A model generated the notes under the pieces. That model did not search any database. It was given only the letters and a program-made list of their open reading frames with translations, and was not told the DNA's origin. 64,000 nt of DNA. It comes from JAYWXI01 sp036016955 (lineage in GTDB: Bacteria > Bacteroidota > Bacteroidia > Flavobacteriales > Weeksellaceae). Made by a program: the position numbers and the translations under genes. The DNA lies in contig NZ_JAYWXI010000006.1 of assembly GCF_036016955.1 (NCBI RefSeq), positions 1 through 64,000 of the forward strand, read 5' to 3'. Shown in pieces: positions 17,105-26,628 of the stretch (within the stretch, counting starts at the first letter, position 1; the number at the start of each line of letters is the position of its first letter).

Positions 17105-18258
17105 CTTCCTGTTTTTAAGAAATAAGGTGCTAATAAAAATATCATGTATTGTAAATATGTAGAAAAATTTTGATATATATACTCTCCAAAAAACTGTAAC
17201 ATCAAACTAGGTAATATTAAAGCATACAGTATTACTCCTATTGGATTTATTTTCAGTTTATATATCCCCACGAATATTACACCATAAGTAAATCCAAAAA
17301 TACCCACTCCAATATTTCCAAAATCTTTAAAAAATGGATACATTACGGTATAAACATTAGTAGGCATAGGAACATACGCATAAGATAGAATCGTTTTTTC
17401 TACCCCATAATCCGCTCCCAAAGCATTAGCTACTGCATAGAAAAATCGGAAAGTATAGTTTCCTACATCTTCTGTCGGATAATATACTAGAGTATCAAAA
17501 GCAGGCATCCCTGCTAAAAGGTAAATTGCCAAAGTATCGGCTATCTCTATTGAACTTTCCTCGTGAAAACTTCTAAACATCGTAATCATGAGCATAATAG
17601 CAGCAAACGCTCCGACAAAATAAAAATAATGCTTCTTTTTTAAAACTTTTTTAAAATATAAAATCACAAAAATGCCTATGATAAGAGCTACTAAACTTGT
17701 TCGTGCCAATGTAATTATACCTAACAAAAATGCCAAAAACAATACTACATAATACTTAAATTTAGAAAGTTTTTCATAATAAAAAGTAAATAGCAGACAT
17801 ACTACATTAGTAAAATTAAACACATACCCTAACGCTCCCAACGAAAAAGAATCATCTTCATCTAACCCTGTATTTATTAGCCTTAGTCTCAAAAAAAACA
17901 TCTCTGGTCCTACTTTAATAGCCTCCATTACCAATGTTATCAATGCCATAGGAGCAAATACCAATACTACATAATAGTACATATTAAATACCTTCTTATT
18001 ATATAAATCTCCACTACCAAACTTCTTTTTATTCACAAATAGCAAGCCCCCCATAAAGAAAGAAAAAACCCAAATCAGTATTGCATATAAAAATTGCTCT
18101 TGCAAGGCATATAAAGGATGAGGTATTGCCCAGTATAAAAACAATAACCCCCCCCATAAAAAAGGGGTAATAAACAAAGGATTCAAAATTTTTCTGTCTA
18201 AAGCATACCCTAAAATAGATAGCAATAAAAAAACTATTGATAAAGCTATAACCTCCAT
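17101..18258 (-). CDS. wzy: O-antigen/oligosaccharide repeat-unit polymerase (Wzy-like)
   Basis: Polytopic membrane protein of 385 aa from ATG 18258, with about eleven hydrophobic segments. A long soluble loop in the C-terminal half (LAGMPAFDTLVYYPTEDVGNYTFRFF) and FSLGALGYVFNFTN in the middle match the pattern of Wzy polymerases with O-antigen polymerase domains. A TTG three codons upstream would overlap wzx; the ATG, one base after the wzx stop, is preferred. It sits directly after the flippase gene, the usual Wzx-Wzy order. Confidence 0.78.
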   Translation of the reverse strand: MEVIALSIVFLLLSILGYALDRKILNPLFITPFLWGGLLFLYWAIPHPLYALQEQFLYAILIWVFSFFMGGLLFVNKKKFGSGDLYNKKVFNMYYYVVLVFAPMALITLVMEAIKVGPEMFFLRLRLINTGLDEDDSFSLGALGYVFNFTNVVCLLFTFYYEKLSKFKYYVVLFLAFLLGIITLARTSLVALIIGIFVILYFKKVLKKKHYFYFVGAFAAIMLMITMFRSFHEESSIEIADTLAIYLLAGMPAFDTLVYYPTEDVGNYTFRFFYAVANALGADYGVEKTILSYAYVPMPTNVYTVMYPFFKDFGNIGVGIFGFTYGVIFVGIYKLKINPIGVILYALILPSLMLQFFGEYIYQNFSTYLQYMIFLLAPYFLKTGR

Positions 18259-18259
18259 T

Positions 18260-19528
18260 CTAAACAATTACTTTTTTAGCAAAAAACATCATCCCAAAAA
18301 ATATCACCACTTCCACAGTCATCATTATCCCCACCGTACCCCATAGTTCATAATACTTTATACAAAATAAAGACACCGGAAGACTTAGCACGCCTACAAT
18401 GATATAAATTCTAGAAAAAATCTTTTTTTCCCTCTCTCCACCTAAACCCAAAAGCCCAAGCTGCCCCACTATTCCCCCCAATGCAATAGGGAAAATCATC
18501 AACATAAATACCCTCAGCATTACGTCAATCCCTTTGTATTCGGCTAAAAAACAATCTATAATCTCCTCCTCCATAAGCAAAAACACACCATAAGCTACTG
18601 ATAGTAAAATAAATGCTACTCCAAATATCAGCTTAAACAAACGCTTCGCTCGCTCCATATCCACCTTCTTCATCTGAGCTATTACAGGAAAACAAACTTG
18701 ATTAATAGGAGCAAATATCCCAAAACATATTACTCTCGTAAGCTTCTCCATAGCCCCAAAAAGCCCAACATTATAGTTTGTAGAGAAAAAACCTAACATT
18801 ATCGTAAGGCTATTCGTATAAAGACTGATAGTAGAGTTTGATAAAAAAATAGGAAATGCCTCCTGCATCTCTCTTCGATACACTTGTATCTCTCTGTTTA
18901 TTTTCACACGAGAAAAATAATGTGGGTAATACTTATAGAGATACCCTAATGTTAAAAGACTTGCTAATACAAAAGATGATGATTGTATAAGAATAGCACT
19001 CTCATAATCGGTCTTCTCTTTTACAAATATGAAAATAAGAGGGTAAGTCAATAGCTTAGACAGAGCCGTTATCAACCCTAAATGCTTCATTTTATTCATC
19101 CCCTGAAACCACCACAAAGGAAAAAAAACATTCCCCAAAACCATTATATAAGACAAAATAATTCCCTCCGTATATATCCCTATTTTAGGGACAAGCACAA
19201 TCAAAAAACTTACAGGTAATACAGAAATAAATGACAGAATCAACTTGATAAAAATAATATTCCAGTAAGTTTCTTTTACTAAAATATCATTATCAACATT
19301 TTCTGCAATTTTTTTAGTCACCGAAATATTAAACCCAAAATCAACAAACAAGATTATAAATTGAGAAAAAGCAAATACAAAACTATATACTCCAAAACTC
19401 TCTACCGACAAAGTTTTTAACAAATATGGAAGTATCAATATGGGCAAAAGCATATTAAACCCTTGTGCCATATACATATACATAGTATTTATAGCAATTC
19501 CTTTCAATTCTTTTTGCATAAACATCAT
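18260..19528 (-). CDS. wzx: polysaccharide flippase (Wzx-like, MATE/MOP superfamily)
   Basis: Membrane protein of 422 aa with twelve or more hydrophobic segments, which translocates undecaprenyl-linked repeat units across the inner membrane. The N-terminus GIAINTMYMYMAQGFNMLLPILILPYLLKTLSVESFGVYSF is the typical start of the polysaccharide-biosynthesis (PF01943) family. NVFFPLWWFQGMNKMK near 140 is another family landmark. Two ATG codons at 19528 and 19519 are both plausible starts. It is the first gene of the AT-rich variable block, downstream of a 367-base gap. Confidence 0.9.
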   Translation of the reverse strand: MMFMQKELKGIAINTMYMYMAQGFNMLLPILILPYLLKTLSVESFGVYSFVFAFSQFIILFVDFGFNISVTKKIAENVDNDILVKETYWNIIFIKLILSFISVLPVSFLIVLVPKIGIYTEGIILSYIMVLGNVFFPLWWFQGMNKMKHLGLITALSKLLTYPLIFIFVKEKTDYESAILIQSSSFVLASLLTLGYLYKYYPHYFSRVKINREIQVYRREMQEAFPIFLSNSTISLYTNSLTIMLGFFSTNYNVGLFGAMEKLTRVICFGIFAPINQVCFPVIAQMKKVDMERAKRLFKLIFGVAFILLSVAYGVFLLMEEEIIDCFLAEYKGIDVMLRVFMLMIFPIALGGIVGQLGLLGLGGEREKKIFSRIYIIVGVLSLPVSLFCIKYYELWGTVGIMMTVEVVIFFGMMFFAKKVIV

Positions 19529-19533
19529 TATAA

Positions 19534-19623
19534 CTACTTAAAAAGTGTAATAAGAGCCCCGCCCGTACTTCTCGTATTTTTTACTTCTAAACCACATTCA
19601 ACGAATTCCACCACCTCAGTACA
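19534..19623 (-). pseudogene. possible C-terminal remnant of an unidentified gene upstream of wzx
   Basis: A 29-codon open stretch (from after a TGA at 19624-19626 to a TAG five bases before the wzx start) reads as protein-like: EVVEFVECGLEVKNTRSTGG and on to ALITLFK. A second frame inside it, ATG at 19597 to TAA at 19538, reads MWFRSKKYEKYGRGSYYTF. Neither is recognised. The position suggests the tail of a gene that lost its body during rearrangement, or a short leader peptide. It could also be chance. Confidence 0.25.
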
Positions 19624-19895
19624 TCAAACACTAAGAATATTCCCGCTCATTTTTTATTTTAAAATTTAGTTTTTTGTCTATTTTTTAAGCCAATTCAAAA
19701 AACGTTCACACTTTAAGGAATACACTCTAAAGTTTACACGTTCGCATCCCTTCTCCACTTATTATTTATTATCTACTGAACTACTTTTACTTTGATAAAT
19801 GAGAGCTTATTTTCATACAAGAGGCACTCATTTATATAAATCATAAAACCTATAATCCCCTAAAGAGTCTTATCAAGACTATATCAAAATAATAT
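19624..19895. other. intergenic gap between dehydrogenase and flippase genes
   Basis: AT-rich, about 270 bases, with no supportable gene on either strand and no clear hairpin terminator or TAnnTTTG box for wzx. It marks the junction between the conserved assembly genes and the variable AT-rich block. Confidence 0.5.
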
Positions 19896-21179
19896 TCATA
19901 ACTTATATTCTGTTTCTTTCAGTACTCCTTTAACATCGTAAACAATGGCTTTATCTTTCTTCAATCCTTCAATAGGCAAGTCCGAAAATGCTTTATGAGC
20001 CACCCCTAAAACAACCGCATCAAATGTTTTTTGGGGCATCTCTTTTGTACTTTCAATGCCGTATTCGCGTCTTACTTCCTGCGGATTTGCCCAAGGGTCA
20101 TAAGTCGTTACTTTCACTCCGAAATCTTCAAGAGCTGCAATCACATCTACAATCTTGGTATTACGGACATCAGGACAATTTTCCTTAAAAGTAATGCCCA
20201 ACATGAGTACTTCTGCATTATTTACGGGAATATCCTTTTTAATCATGGCCTTTACCACTTGCTCTGCCACATATTTTCCCATCGAGTCGTTTAAACGACG
20301 ACCTGCCAAAATAATCTCTGGATGATAACCATATTCTTGGGCTTTTTGAGCTAAATAATACGGATCTACACCTATACAATGTCCACCTACTAAGCCTGGT
20401 TTAAATGGCAAGAAATTCCATTTTGTTCCAGCTGCTTCTAGAACAGCATGGGTATCAATATCCATAAGATTAAATATCTTTGCTAGTTCATTCACAAAAG
20501 CGATGTTGATATCTCTTTGAGAATTTTCAATCACTTTAGCCGCTTCCGCCACTTTGATTGTCGGAGCCAAATGCGTTCCGGCTGTGATTACCGATTTATA
20601 GAGCTCATCCACCATTTTCCCAATTTCCGGCGTAGAGCCCGACGTCACCTTTAAGACTTTCTCGATGGTATGTTCTTTATCGCCGGGATTTATTCTTTCC
20701 GGAGAATAGCCCACAAAAAAATCTTCATTGAATTTCAATCCTGAAACCCGTTCCAATACGGGAACACAATCTTCTTCCGTCGCCCCCGGATAAACCGTAG
20801 ATTCATAAATCACAATATCCCCCTTCTTCAGAACCCGCCCCGCTGTTTCACTGGCTTTCAACAACAAATCGAGTACCGGTTTTTTACTTCGATCAATCGG
20901 CGTGGGCGTTGTGATGATATACACATTCGACGCTGCAATATCCTTTGGGTTGGAAGAACAATACAGCCCTTTTTCCTTTTGAAAAAAAGGATTCTTCTCG
21001 ACTAAAACAGCCTTCAAAACCTCCTCTTGGACCTCCAGTGTATCGTCACAGCCTCGGTTTAATTTTTCAATTCTTCCAGGATTGATGTCATAGCCTACCA
21101 CCGGATATTTGGTGGCAAATAATCGAGCCAGAGGCAACCCCACATAACCGAGTCCGATGACTGAAATCCTACAATCCAT
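19896..21179 (-). CDS. UDP-N-acetyl-hexosamine dehydrogenase (WbpO/TviB-type nucleotide sugar dehydrogenase)
   Basis: Oxidises a UDP-N-acetylhexosamine (probably UDP-GalNAc or UDP-ManNAc) to the uronic acid with two NAD+. The 427-aa protein has VIGLGYVGLPLARLFA at the N-terminus, TPTPIDRSKKPVLDLL, YESTVYPGATEEDCVP, YSPERINPGDKEHT, and the catalytic cysteine in LVGGHCIGVDPYYLA near residue 265. VLMLGITFKENCPDVRNTK is the C-terminal NAD-binding start. These match the TviB/WbpO branch rather than UDP-glucose dehydrogenase. It follows wzc by 25 bases and is the last gene before the variable block. Confidence 0.88.
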   Translation of the reverse strand: MDCRISVIGLGYVGLPLARLFATKYPVVGYDINPGRIEKLNRGCDDTLEVQEEVLKAVLVEKNPFFQKEKGLYCSSNPKDIAASNVYIITTPTPIDRSKKPVLDLLLKASETAGRVLKKGDIVIYESTVYPGATEEDCVPVLERVSGLKFNEDFFVGYSPERINPGDKEHTIEKVLKVTSGSTPEIGKMVDELYKSVITAGTHLAPTIKVAEAAKVIENSQRDINIAFVNELAKIFNLMDIDTHAVLEAAGTKWNFLPFKPGLVGGHCIGVDPYYLAQKAQEYGYHPEIILAGRRLNDSMGKYVAEQVVKAMIKKDIPVNNAEVLMLGITFKENCPDVRNTKIVDVIAALEDFGVKVTTYDPWANPQEVRREYGIESTKEMPQKTFDAVVLGVAHKAFSDLPIEGLKKDKAIVYDVKGVLKETEYKL

Positions 21180-21204
21180 TCTGGTACTGAACCATTTTTA
21201 GCCT

Positions 21205-23577
21205 CTAAAACCTCTCTTTTAGCTTCTGAAACCACGTTTTTTCTTCCGCATGATAACCGTAACCGTATTTATTTCCATAGCCGAAGTAATTTTTACTCAC
21301 GTCATTGAGGACAAATCCTACGTTTAGAATTTTGCCGGCATCGATATTTTTCTGCGCAAATTCCATCAGTGCTTTTTCCGTATATTTCGAACGGGCCACA
21401 TAAACCGTTGCCTCTGCCAAATCCGAGATAAGGAAAGTATCGGTTACCAAAAGTAATGGCGCGGTATCAATAATGATATAATCGTAAATTGGTTTTAACT
21501 GGTCCAAAAGTTGCTCGTAGCGACCATTGGTCAGCAGTTCGGTAGGATTAGGCGGAATACTTCCCGAATATATCACATCCAAATGAGGGTTAAACGAACT
21601 CTGATGAACCACCTCTTTCGCTTCCATGGTGGCATCGTACAAAAATTCGGTAAGGCCCTTGAGTCCTTTCCGTGCGGTATTATACCGTTGCAACTGGGGA
21701 TTACGAATATCCGACCCGATGATGATAACTTTCTTGCTCGGCGTAGCCAGCGTAAGTGCTAAGTTCACCGAAGTAAACGTTTTCCCTTCCCCTTTGACCG
21801 TAGAGGTTACAAAAACCACCTTTCCTTTCTCTTTCTTGGAAAGTATGAAATTCAAATTGGTAATCAGAATTCTAAAAGCTTCCGCCATAGGGGACAAATC
21901 ATTGGGAAGGACAATATCGGACTGGCCTTTCTCAATTCGAGGCAACTCCGCCAATACGGGAACTTTAACCAATTTTTCCAAATCGTGCTTGGAGTTTATC
22001 TTGTTATTAAGCAGATCGGCCAAATAAATCAGGACGAAAGGAATCAAAAGCCCTAGAACCAACCCTGCCAAAAGAATAACCAGCCGCTTCGGAGCCACCG
22101 GATTTTTTCCCGAAAAAGCATAATCCACAACCCTGGCCTTATCCCCCGAAAGAGCTAGGGAAATTGCTGTTTCCTCCCTTTTCTGAAGCAACAAAAGATA
22201 AAGCTGTTCCTTAATCTGTTGCTGCCTTTCTATACCGCGGAAGAGTTTTTCCAAAGAGGGCAATTTGGCTATTTTACCGGAAACCTGATTCTGTTCTAAC
22301 TGAAACTGTTGGCGCGCAAAGGAAAGCCCTTCCCTATTCTTGCGCAAACTCTGTAAAACCGAATTTCTAAGGTTGTTGATTTGGTTGGTAATGTCCACCA
22401 CGGCAGGATGTTCTTTGGTAGCGGATTCCAAAAGGCGGTTACGCTCCATAACAAGACCGTTATAAGCCGTAATGTTCGCTAGTGCCTGAGGATTGGAAAG
22501 CCCCACATTGGAAGGTAACGCCTGATAAGAATCCGTCCTGGAAACGTGTCCTATAAGCGCATCGTTCAGTTCGATTTGGGCATCGATTTCAAGCTGCTTC
22601 GCGCGGGCATCGGCCGAACTTTCCAAACCAATCTTGGCTTCCGTCTGTATGTCTGCAATATTATTCTGAGCCTTGAAGTTTTCCTTCTTCGTTTCCACAT
22701 CCCCCAATTCCTGTGAAACCACCGCAATCCTTTCGTCAATAAATTTAAGCGTTTGTTCCGACTGGGTGTTTTTATCCTTCACAGCATCCGCATTGTAAGC
22801 AACCACCAAAGCATTCAAAACGTCTTTCGCTTTATCCACCTGAGGATAGTTCATCGAAAGCCCGATGATAGTGGCATCCTTGTTCACCAAAGAAACCTCC
22901 ACAAGTTTCTGAAACTCCTCCACCCTTGAGGCATGATTCGCCACTTGCAGTTGAAGATCGCTCAATTCTCCGGCTTTTACCGCATCAAACGCCTCGTTTT
23001 TACGGATGAGAATATTGGCATACGGCAGGCTAATGGTTTTATTAAAAAAGCCTTCAACCGGACGGGGAAGCTCCTTGGAAGACAAGGTGATCTTATCGCC
23101 TTTAACACTAATCGCCAAAGGTTCCTTAGGAAACTTTTGGTTTTTCTTTTCATTAATCAGGCTTACTTTAAAGGGAGACGTATCTCCATAAAGCTCGCGG
23201 GAAGAAAAACGATCTTTGGAAAAAACCGCCACCTCCAACTGCTTGGAAGCCACCACTTCGGACATCAACTTTTTTGATTTGAAAATCTCGATTTCATTGT
23301 CCACGCTATTGGTGTTCATCCCGCCAAGCGACGTAAGGTCCTTAAGGGCACCCAACTCTCCGGCAACACCCCCGGAACTTTTGGCGTCCTTAATCAAAAC
23401 CGTAGTTTGGGTTTTATAAACCGGCGTAGAAAATTTCAAATAAAGATAGGCTGCAAACAGCATAACCAAACCCGAAAGCACAAACCAATACCACTTTAAA
23501 AGATAAGGCTTCAGGATTTCACGAATGTTGAGTTCCCCTGCGTTTTCCGGGTTTATTTTACCAAATTCTTCCCCCAT
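21205..23577 (-). CDS. wzc: polysaccharide co-polymerase / BY-type tyrosine autokinase Wzc
   Basis: Inner-membrane protein of 790 aa that controls chain length and export. The N-terminal Wzz domain has a membrane segment near residues 30-50 and a long coiled-coil periplasmic region (about 240-480). The second membrane segment follows NPVAPKRLV near 505. The cytoplasmic kinase has Walker A TSTVKGEGKT (GEGKT 596-600), IIIDTAP near 700, and a tyrosine-rich tail with Tyr764, 767, 771, 773 and 775, the autophosphorylation cluster. Walker A' reads IIIGSDIRNP, with Gly where the first Asp of the usual DxDxR is expected. It lies between wza and the dehydrogenase. Confidence 0.94.
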   Translation of the reverse strand: MGEEFGKINPENAGELNIREILKPYLLKWYWFVLSGLVMLFAAYLYLKFSTPVYKTQTTVLIKDAKSSGGVAGELGALKDLTSLGGMNTNSVDNEIEIFKSKKLMSEVVASKQLEVAVFSKDRFSSRELYGDTSPFKVSLINEKKNQKFPKEPLAISVKGDKITLSSKELPRPVEGFFNKTISLPYANILIRKNEAFDAVKAGELSDLQLQVANHASRVEEFQKLVEVSLVNKDATIIGLSMNYPQVDKAKDVLNALVVAYNADAVKDKNTQSEQTLKFIDERIAVVSQELGDVETKKENFKAQNNIADIQTEAKIGLESSADARAKQLEIDAQIELNDALIGHVSRTDSYQALPSNVGLSNPQALANITAYNGLVMERNRLLESATKEHPAVVDITNQINNLRNSVLQSLRKNREGLSFARQQFQLEQNQVSGKIAKLPSLEKLFRGIERQQQIKEQLYLLLLQKREETAISLALSGDKARVVDYAFSGKNPVAPKRLVILLAGLVLGLLIPFVLIYLADLLNNKINSKHDLEKLVKVPVLAELPRIEKGQSDIVLPNDLSPMAEAFRILITNLNFILSKKEKGKVVFVTSTVKGEGKTFTSVNLALTLATPSKKVIIIGSDIRNPQLQRYNTARKGLKGLTEFLYDATMEAKEVVHQSSFNPHLDVIYSGSIPPNPTELLTNGRYEQLLDQLKPIYDYIIIDTAPLLLVTDTFLISDLAEATVYVARSKYTEKALMEFAQKNIDAGKILNVGFVLNDVSKNYFGYGNKYGYGYHAEEKTWFQKLKERF

Positions 23578-23582
23578 AAATA

Positions 23583-24410
23583 TTATTTAAATGTAGTTAC
23601 AAAAATAGTAATAAGACCTAAAGCCACAGAGGCGATGGATATGTAAATCCCCGCATTAGGATCCAACCGCGCCGCACGCTCTCTGGTAAGATTAGCCGAC
23701 ACGTAAATCACATCCCCTTGCTGCAAATGATAATACGGCGAGGCAATGAAAGCCGCATCCTTTAGGTTAATCCGGGCCTTTTCCACCGTCTCTCCATTAC
23801 TTCTAATGATTAAAACATCGTTACGGTTACCGTACATCGTCAAATCGCCCGCCATACTAAGCGCTCTTAGAAGCGTTGCGTTACCGTCACTGATCACGTA
23901 TTCCCCGGGACGCTGAACTTCCCCCAAAACAGACACCCGAAAGTTGGTGTGTTTTACCGTTACCAAAGGATTAATGATATAGCGTCTCAAACGACTCTGC
24001 AAATCAGCCTTGATTTCCTCCGTATTCTTTCCTTCCACTTCGATTCTCCCCAAAACCGGAAAGTCAAAACCCCCTTCGGAATCCACCACATAAGTCGGCC
24101 CCACATTCGTCACCTGCCCCTGCATGGGCTTATTGCCCGACACCTGAGACGTTTGTATGATTTCGCCCGAAGAATAATTCTGATTGAAGGGTTTAACAAC
24201 ATCCAAATCCTTCGCCAACACATTAATAACCAACTGGTCCCCAGGTTTTAACCTCCCCAAAGCGTAATCTTTGGCCACCGTGGTGGCAATTTCTTCAACG
24301 TTTTGCATATAGTTCAGCTCGCTGGGTTTGTTTTTGCCCCATCCCGCACAAGAGTAGCACAGAACCGATACCCCAACCAGCAACGCTATTTTTTTTAACT
24401 TCCTTATCAT
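23583..24410 (-). CDS. wza: polysaccharide export lipoprotein Wza
   Basis: Outer-membrane export channel subunit of 275 aa. The signal peptide MIRKLKKIALLVGVSVLCYSC predicts lipidation at Cys21. The polysaccharide-export domain starts with LKPGDQLVINVLAKDL near 60 and continues through GGFDFPVLGRIEVEGKNTEEI. An SLBB domain follows (FRVSVLGEVQRPGEYVISDGNATLLRALSMAGDL). A hydrophobic segment near the C-terminus (ISIASVALGLITIFVTTF) matches the transmembrane end of this family. It precedes wzc by five bases, the standard pairing. Confidence 0.94.
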   Translation of the reverse strand: MIRKLKKIALLVGVSVLCYSCAGWGKNKPSELNYMQNVEEIATTVAKDYALGRLKPGDQLVINVLAKDLDVVKPFNQNYSSGEIIQTSQVSGNKPMQGQVTNVGPTYVVDSEGGFDFPVLGRIEVEGKNTEEIKADLQSRLRRYIINPLVTVKHTNFRVSVLGEVQRPGEYVISDGNATLLRALSMAGDLTMYGNRNDVLIIRSNGETVEKARINLKDAAFIASPYYHLQQGDVIYVSANLTRERAARLDPNAGIYISIASVALGLITIFVTTFK

Positions 24411-24446
24411 GTTAACTTTTTCCGTTTAGCTTATTTTTTATTTTTA

Positions 24447-26384
24447 TTAATCCAAGGCTTCATAGACCGAATTATTGCTCTTAAACTCCGGCACAATGGT
24501 CTTTAACTTGCGCACCACTTCAATTTTCCCTTTATCCTGCCCTACGGCAATGAGTTCTTCCGTCAAACGATTGATTTGCTCGTAAGACATCGGCATATCC
24601 TTGGAAACCATAATTTTTTCGTGAGGCGTAGGAAGCGTTTTTGTGTTGTCGCTCAATAATTCTTCGTAGAGTTTTTCCCCAGGTCGAAGCCCCGTATAAA
24701 CAATTTTAATATCCGTATCGGGGGTCAATCCCGAAAGTTTAATCATACGCCTAGCCAAATCCACAATTTTAACCGGCTGCCCCATGTCGAACACGTAAAT
24801 CTCGCCACCTTTGCCCATCGTTCCGGCTTGCAACACTAACTCGCAGGCTTCGGGAATCGTCATAAAATACCTCACGATTTCCGGATGGGTGACCGTAACC
24901 GGCCCTCCACTTTCAATTTGTTTTTTAAAATGCGGAATTACCGACCCGTTGGAGCCCAAAACATTCCCAAATCGCGTCGTGATGAATTTGGTTGTATTCC
25001 CCTCCAAAGTTTGAAGAGATTGCACAAAAAGTTCCGCAGTCCGCTTGGTGGCTCCCATCACGTTGGTCGGATTCACCGCCTTGTCCGTCGATACCATCAC
25101 AAAACGGTTGACCTTAAACCTACTGGAAAGCAATGCCACATTCTTACTTCCCAAAACATTAACGCAAACCCCTTCGTAAGGATTATCCTCCACCAAAGGC
25201 ACATGCTTGTAAGCGGCCGCATGGTAAACCATGGAAAACCGGTATTTTTCAAATAAAACTTCCAAACGGTCGTAGTTGACCACATCCTGCATCACAAACT
25301 TAAATCCGACGTTCGGAAATTTTTCCCGAACCTCCAATTCCAATTCGTAAAGAGGCGTTTCCGCCTGATCCAAAACCACCACCAAAGAAGGCTCAAACTG
25401 AGCCACCTGACGCACGATTTCACTTCCGATCGAACCGGCTCCACCCGTTACCAAAACCGCCTTCCCTTCATGGCGTTTTCTCACTTCCTCATTCTCGATT
25501 TTGATTGGTTTACGATTCAGTAAATCCTCAATTTGTAAAGTTTTAATTGCAGAAGCCTCCAAATCCTTATCCCGAAGTTTCTGAACCGAAGGAGCTTTAA
25601 AAACCTGAAGCTCTTTTTCTAAAAAAAGCCCTACCCACTGATTCATCTCCTCTCTCGACAAAACCTCCTTAATCAGCAAAACCCCGTCAATCCCCAAGTC
25701 CTCTTTAGAAAATTTTTCAATCTTCTTTTTGGTAAACACCGACTTCCCCAAAATCCTCAGCCGCCCAGGGTCTGCACCGGAAGTCAAAAACCCCACCACC
25801 TGGTAAGGCAAATGCGGGTTATCCAAAATCGCCCGCCCCATCGCCACAGATTGCTCGCTAACCCCCATCACCAAAATCCGCTTTCTCAACGTACTTCTCC
25901 GAATCTCCCGAGCCATATGAAAAACCTCTTTCACCAAAAGACGAAAAAGGAACAAAAACATAAAAGACAACGCAAAATAGATGACCAAAACCGAATTGTG
26001 AAAAAGCATCCGCTCCCAAACTCTTTCGAATAAAAAATTGGTCATCACTAAGAGCATCACCGTACAAAAGCTGGCCAAAAGCAACTTAAACAAATCGATA
26101 AACGTCGAATGCCTTATAATCCCCGCATACGTCCGGAACAAAAACATAAACCCAACGTTAACCGTAACAATCAAAAGACTTTTCTGTAAAATCGGCAGAC
26201 TGGTGGTTACATCCACCCCTAATTTCATTACCGTATAAAAAGCAATAAAAAGCGATACTCCCAACAGAAAAACATCCAAAAAAAGTATAACCCAGCGGGG
26301 AAGATACCTCACATCCGAGAGGTTAACCAAATTGTCTCCTCCGTAAATTTTCTGTCGCAGCTTTTCAAACGAAAATTTTGCCAT
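24447..26384 (-). CDS. membrane-bound UDP-GlcNAc C6/C4 dehydratase (WbpM/CapD/PglF-like)
   Basis: Inner-membrane NAD-dependent 4,6-dehydratase of 645 aa that makes UDP-2-acetamido-2,6-dideoxy-4-ketohexose. Four hydrophobic segments occupy residues 30-155. A first Rossmann-like domain (RILVMGVSEQSVAMGRAIL) is followed by the catalytic short-chain dehydrogenase part: VLVTGGAGSIGSEIVRQV near 310, AAAYKHVPLVEDNPYEG, and VSTDKAVNPTNVMGATKR near 440. Met takes the usual Tyr position, as is standard for this membrane class. It heads the polysaccharide locus, has its own promoter box, and can supply the 4-keto sugar to the aminotransferase and the reductase downstream. Confidence 0.93.
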   Translation of the reverse strand: MAKFSFEKLRQKIYGGDNLVNLSDVRYLPRWVILFLDVFLLGVSLFIAFYTVMKLGVDVTTSLPILQKSLLIVTVNVGFMFLFRTYAGIIRHSTFIDLFKLLLASFCTVMLLVMTNFLFERVWERMLFHNSVLVIYFALSFMFLFLFRLLVKEVFHMAREIRRSTLRKRILVMGVSEQSVAMGRAILDNPHLPYQVVGFLTSGADPGRLRILGKSVFTKKKIEKFSKEDLGIDGVLLIKEVLSREEMNQWVGLFLEKELQVFKAPSVQKLRDKDLEASAIKTLQIEDLLNRKPIKIENEEVRKRHEGKAVLVTGGAGSIGSEIVRQVAQFEPSLVVVLDQAETPLYELELEVREKFPNVGFKFVMQDVVNYDRLEVLFEKYRFSMVYHAAAYKHVPLVEDNPYEGVCVNVLGSKNVALLSSRFKVNRFVMVSTDKAVNPTNVMGATKRTAELFVQSLQTLEGNTTKFITTRFGNVLGSNGSVIPHFKKQIESGGPVTVTHPEIVRYFMTIPEACELVLQAGTMGKGGEIYVFDMGQPVKIVDLARRMIKLSGLTPDTDIKIVYTGLRPGEKLYEELLSDNTKTLPTPHEKIMVSKDMPMSYEQINRLTEELIAVGQDKGKIEVVRKLKTIVPEFKSNNSVYEALD

Positions 26385-26442
26385 TTTTTGGTAATTATAT
26401 CCGAGAACTAAAGCACATCAAATGCCAATCTCTCATAAAATG

Positions 26443-26450
26443 CAAATTTA
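26443..26450 (-). promoter_or_regulatory. -7 element (TAAATTTG) heading the polysaccharide locus
   Basis: Reads TAAATTTGC on the minus strand about 58 bases before the WbpM-like start codon; exact TAnnTTTG match. A good -33 TTTG was not seen. This is the best candidate for the main promoter of the locus. Confidence 0.5.
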
Positions 26451-26628
26451 CTAAAATCGGCGGGCATTACCATCTTGTTTCCGAAAATATTTCATGATAA
26501 ATCCCTTTCCCCCGACGTTTATTGCTTATTTTTTAAAAATCCGCCGAACTTAAAATTTAAACCTTAAAATCCTATCCATTTCTCTTCTTCCACCAAACCT
26601 GCCTTCCCAGAAATACGCCAATCCATGC

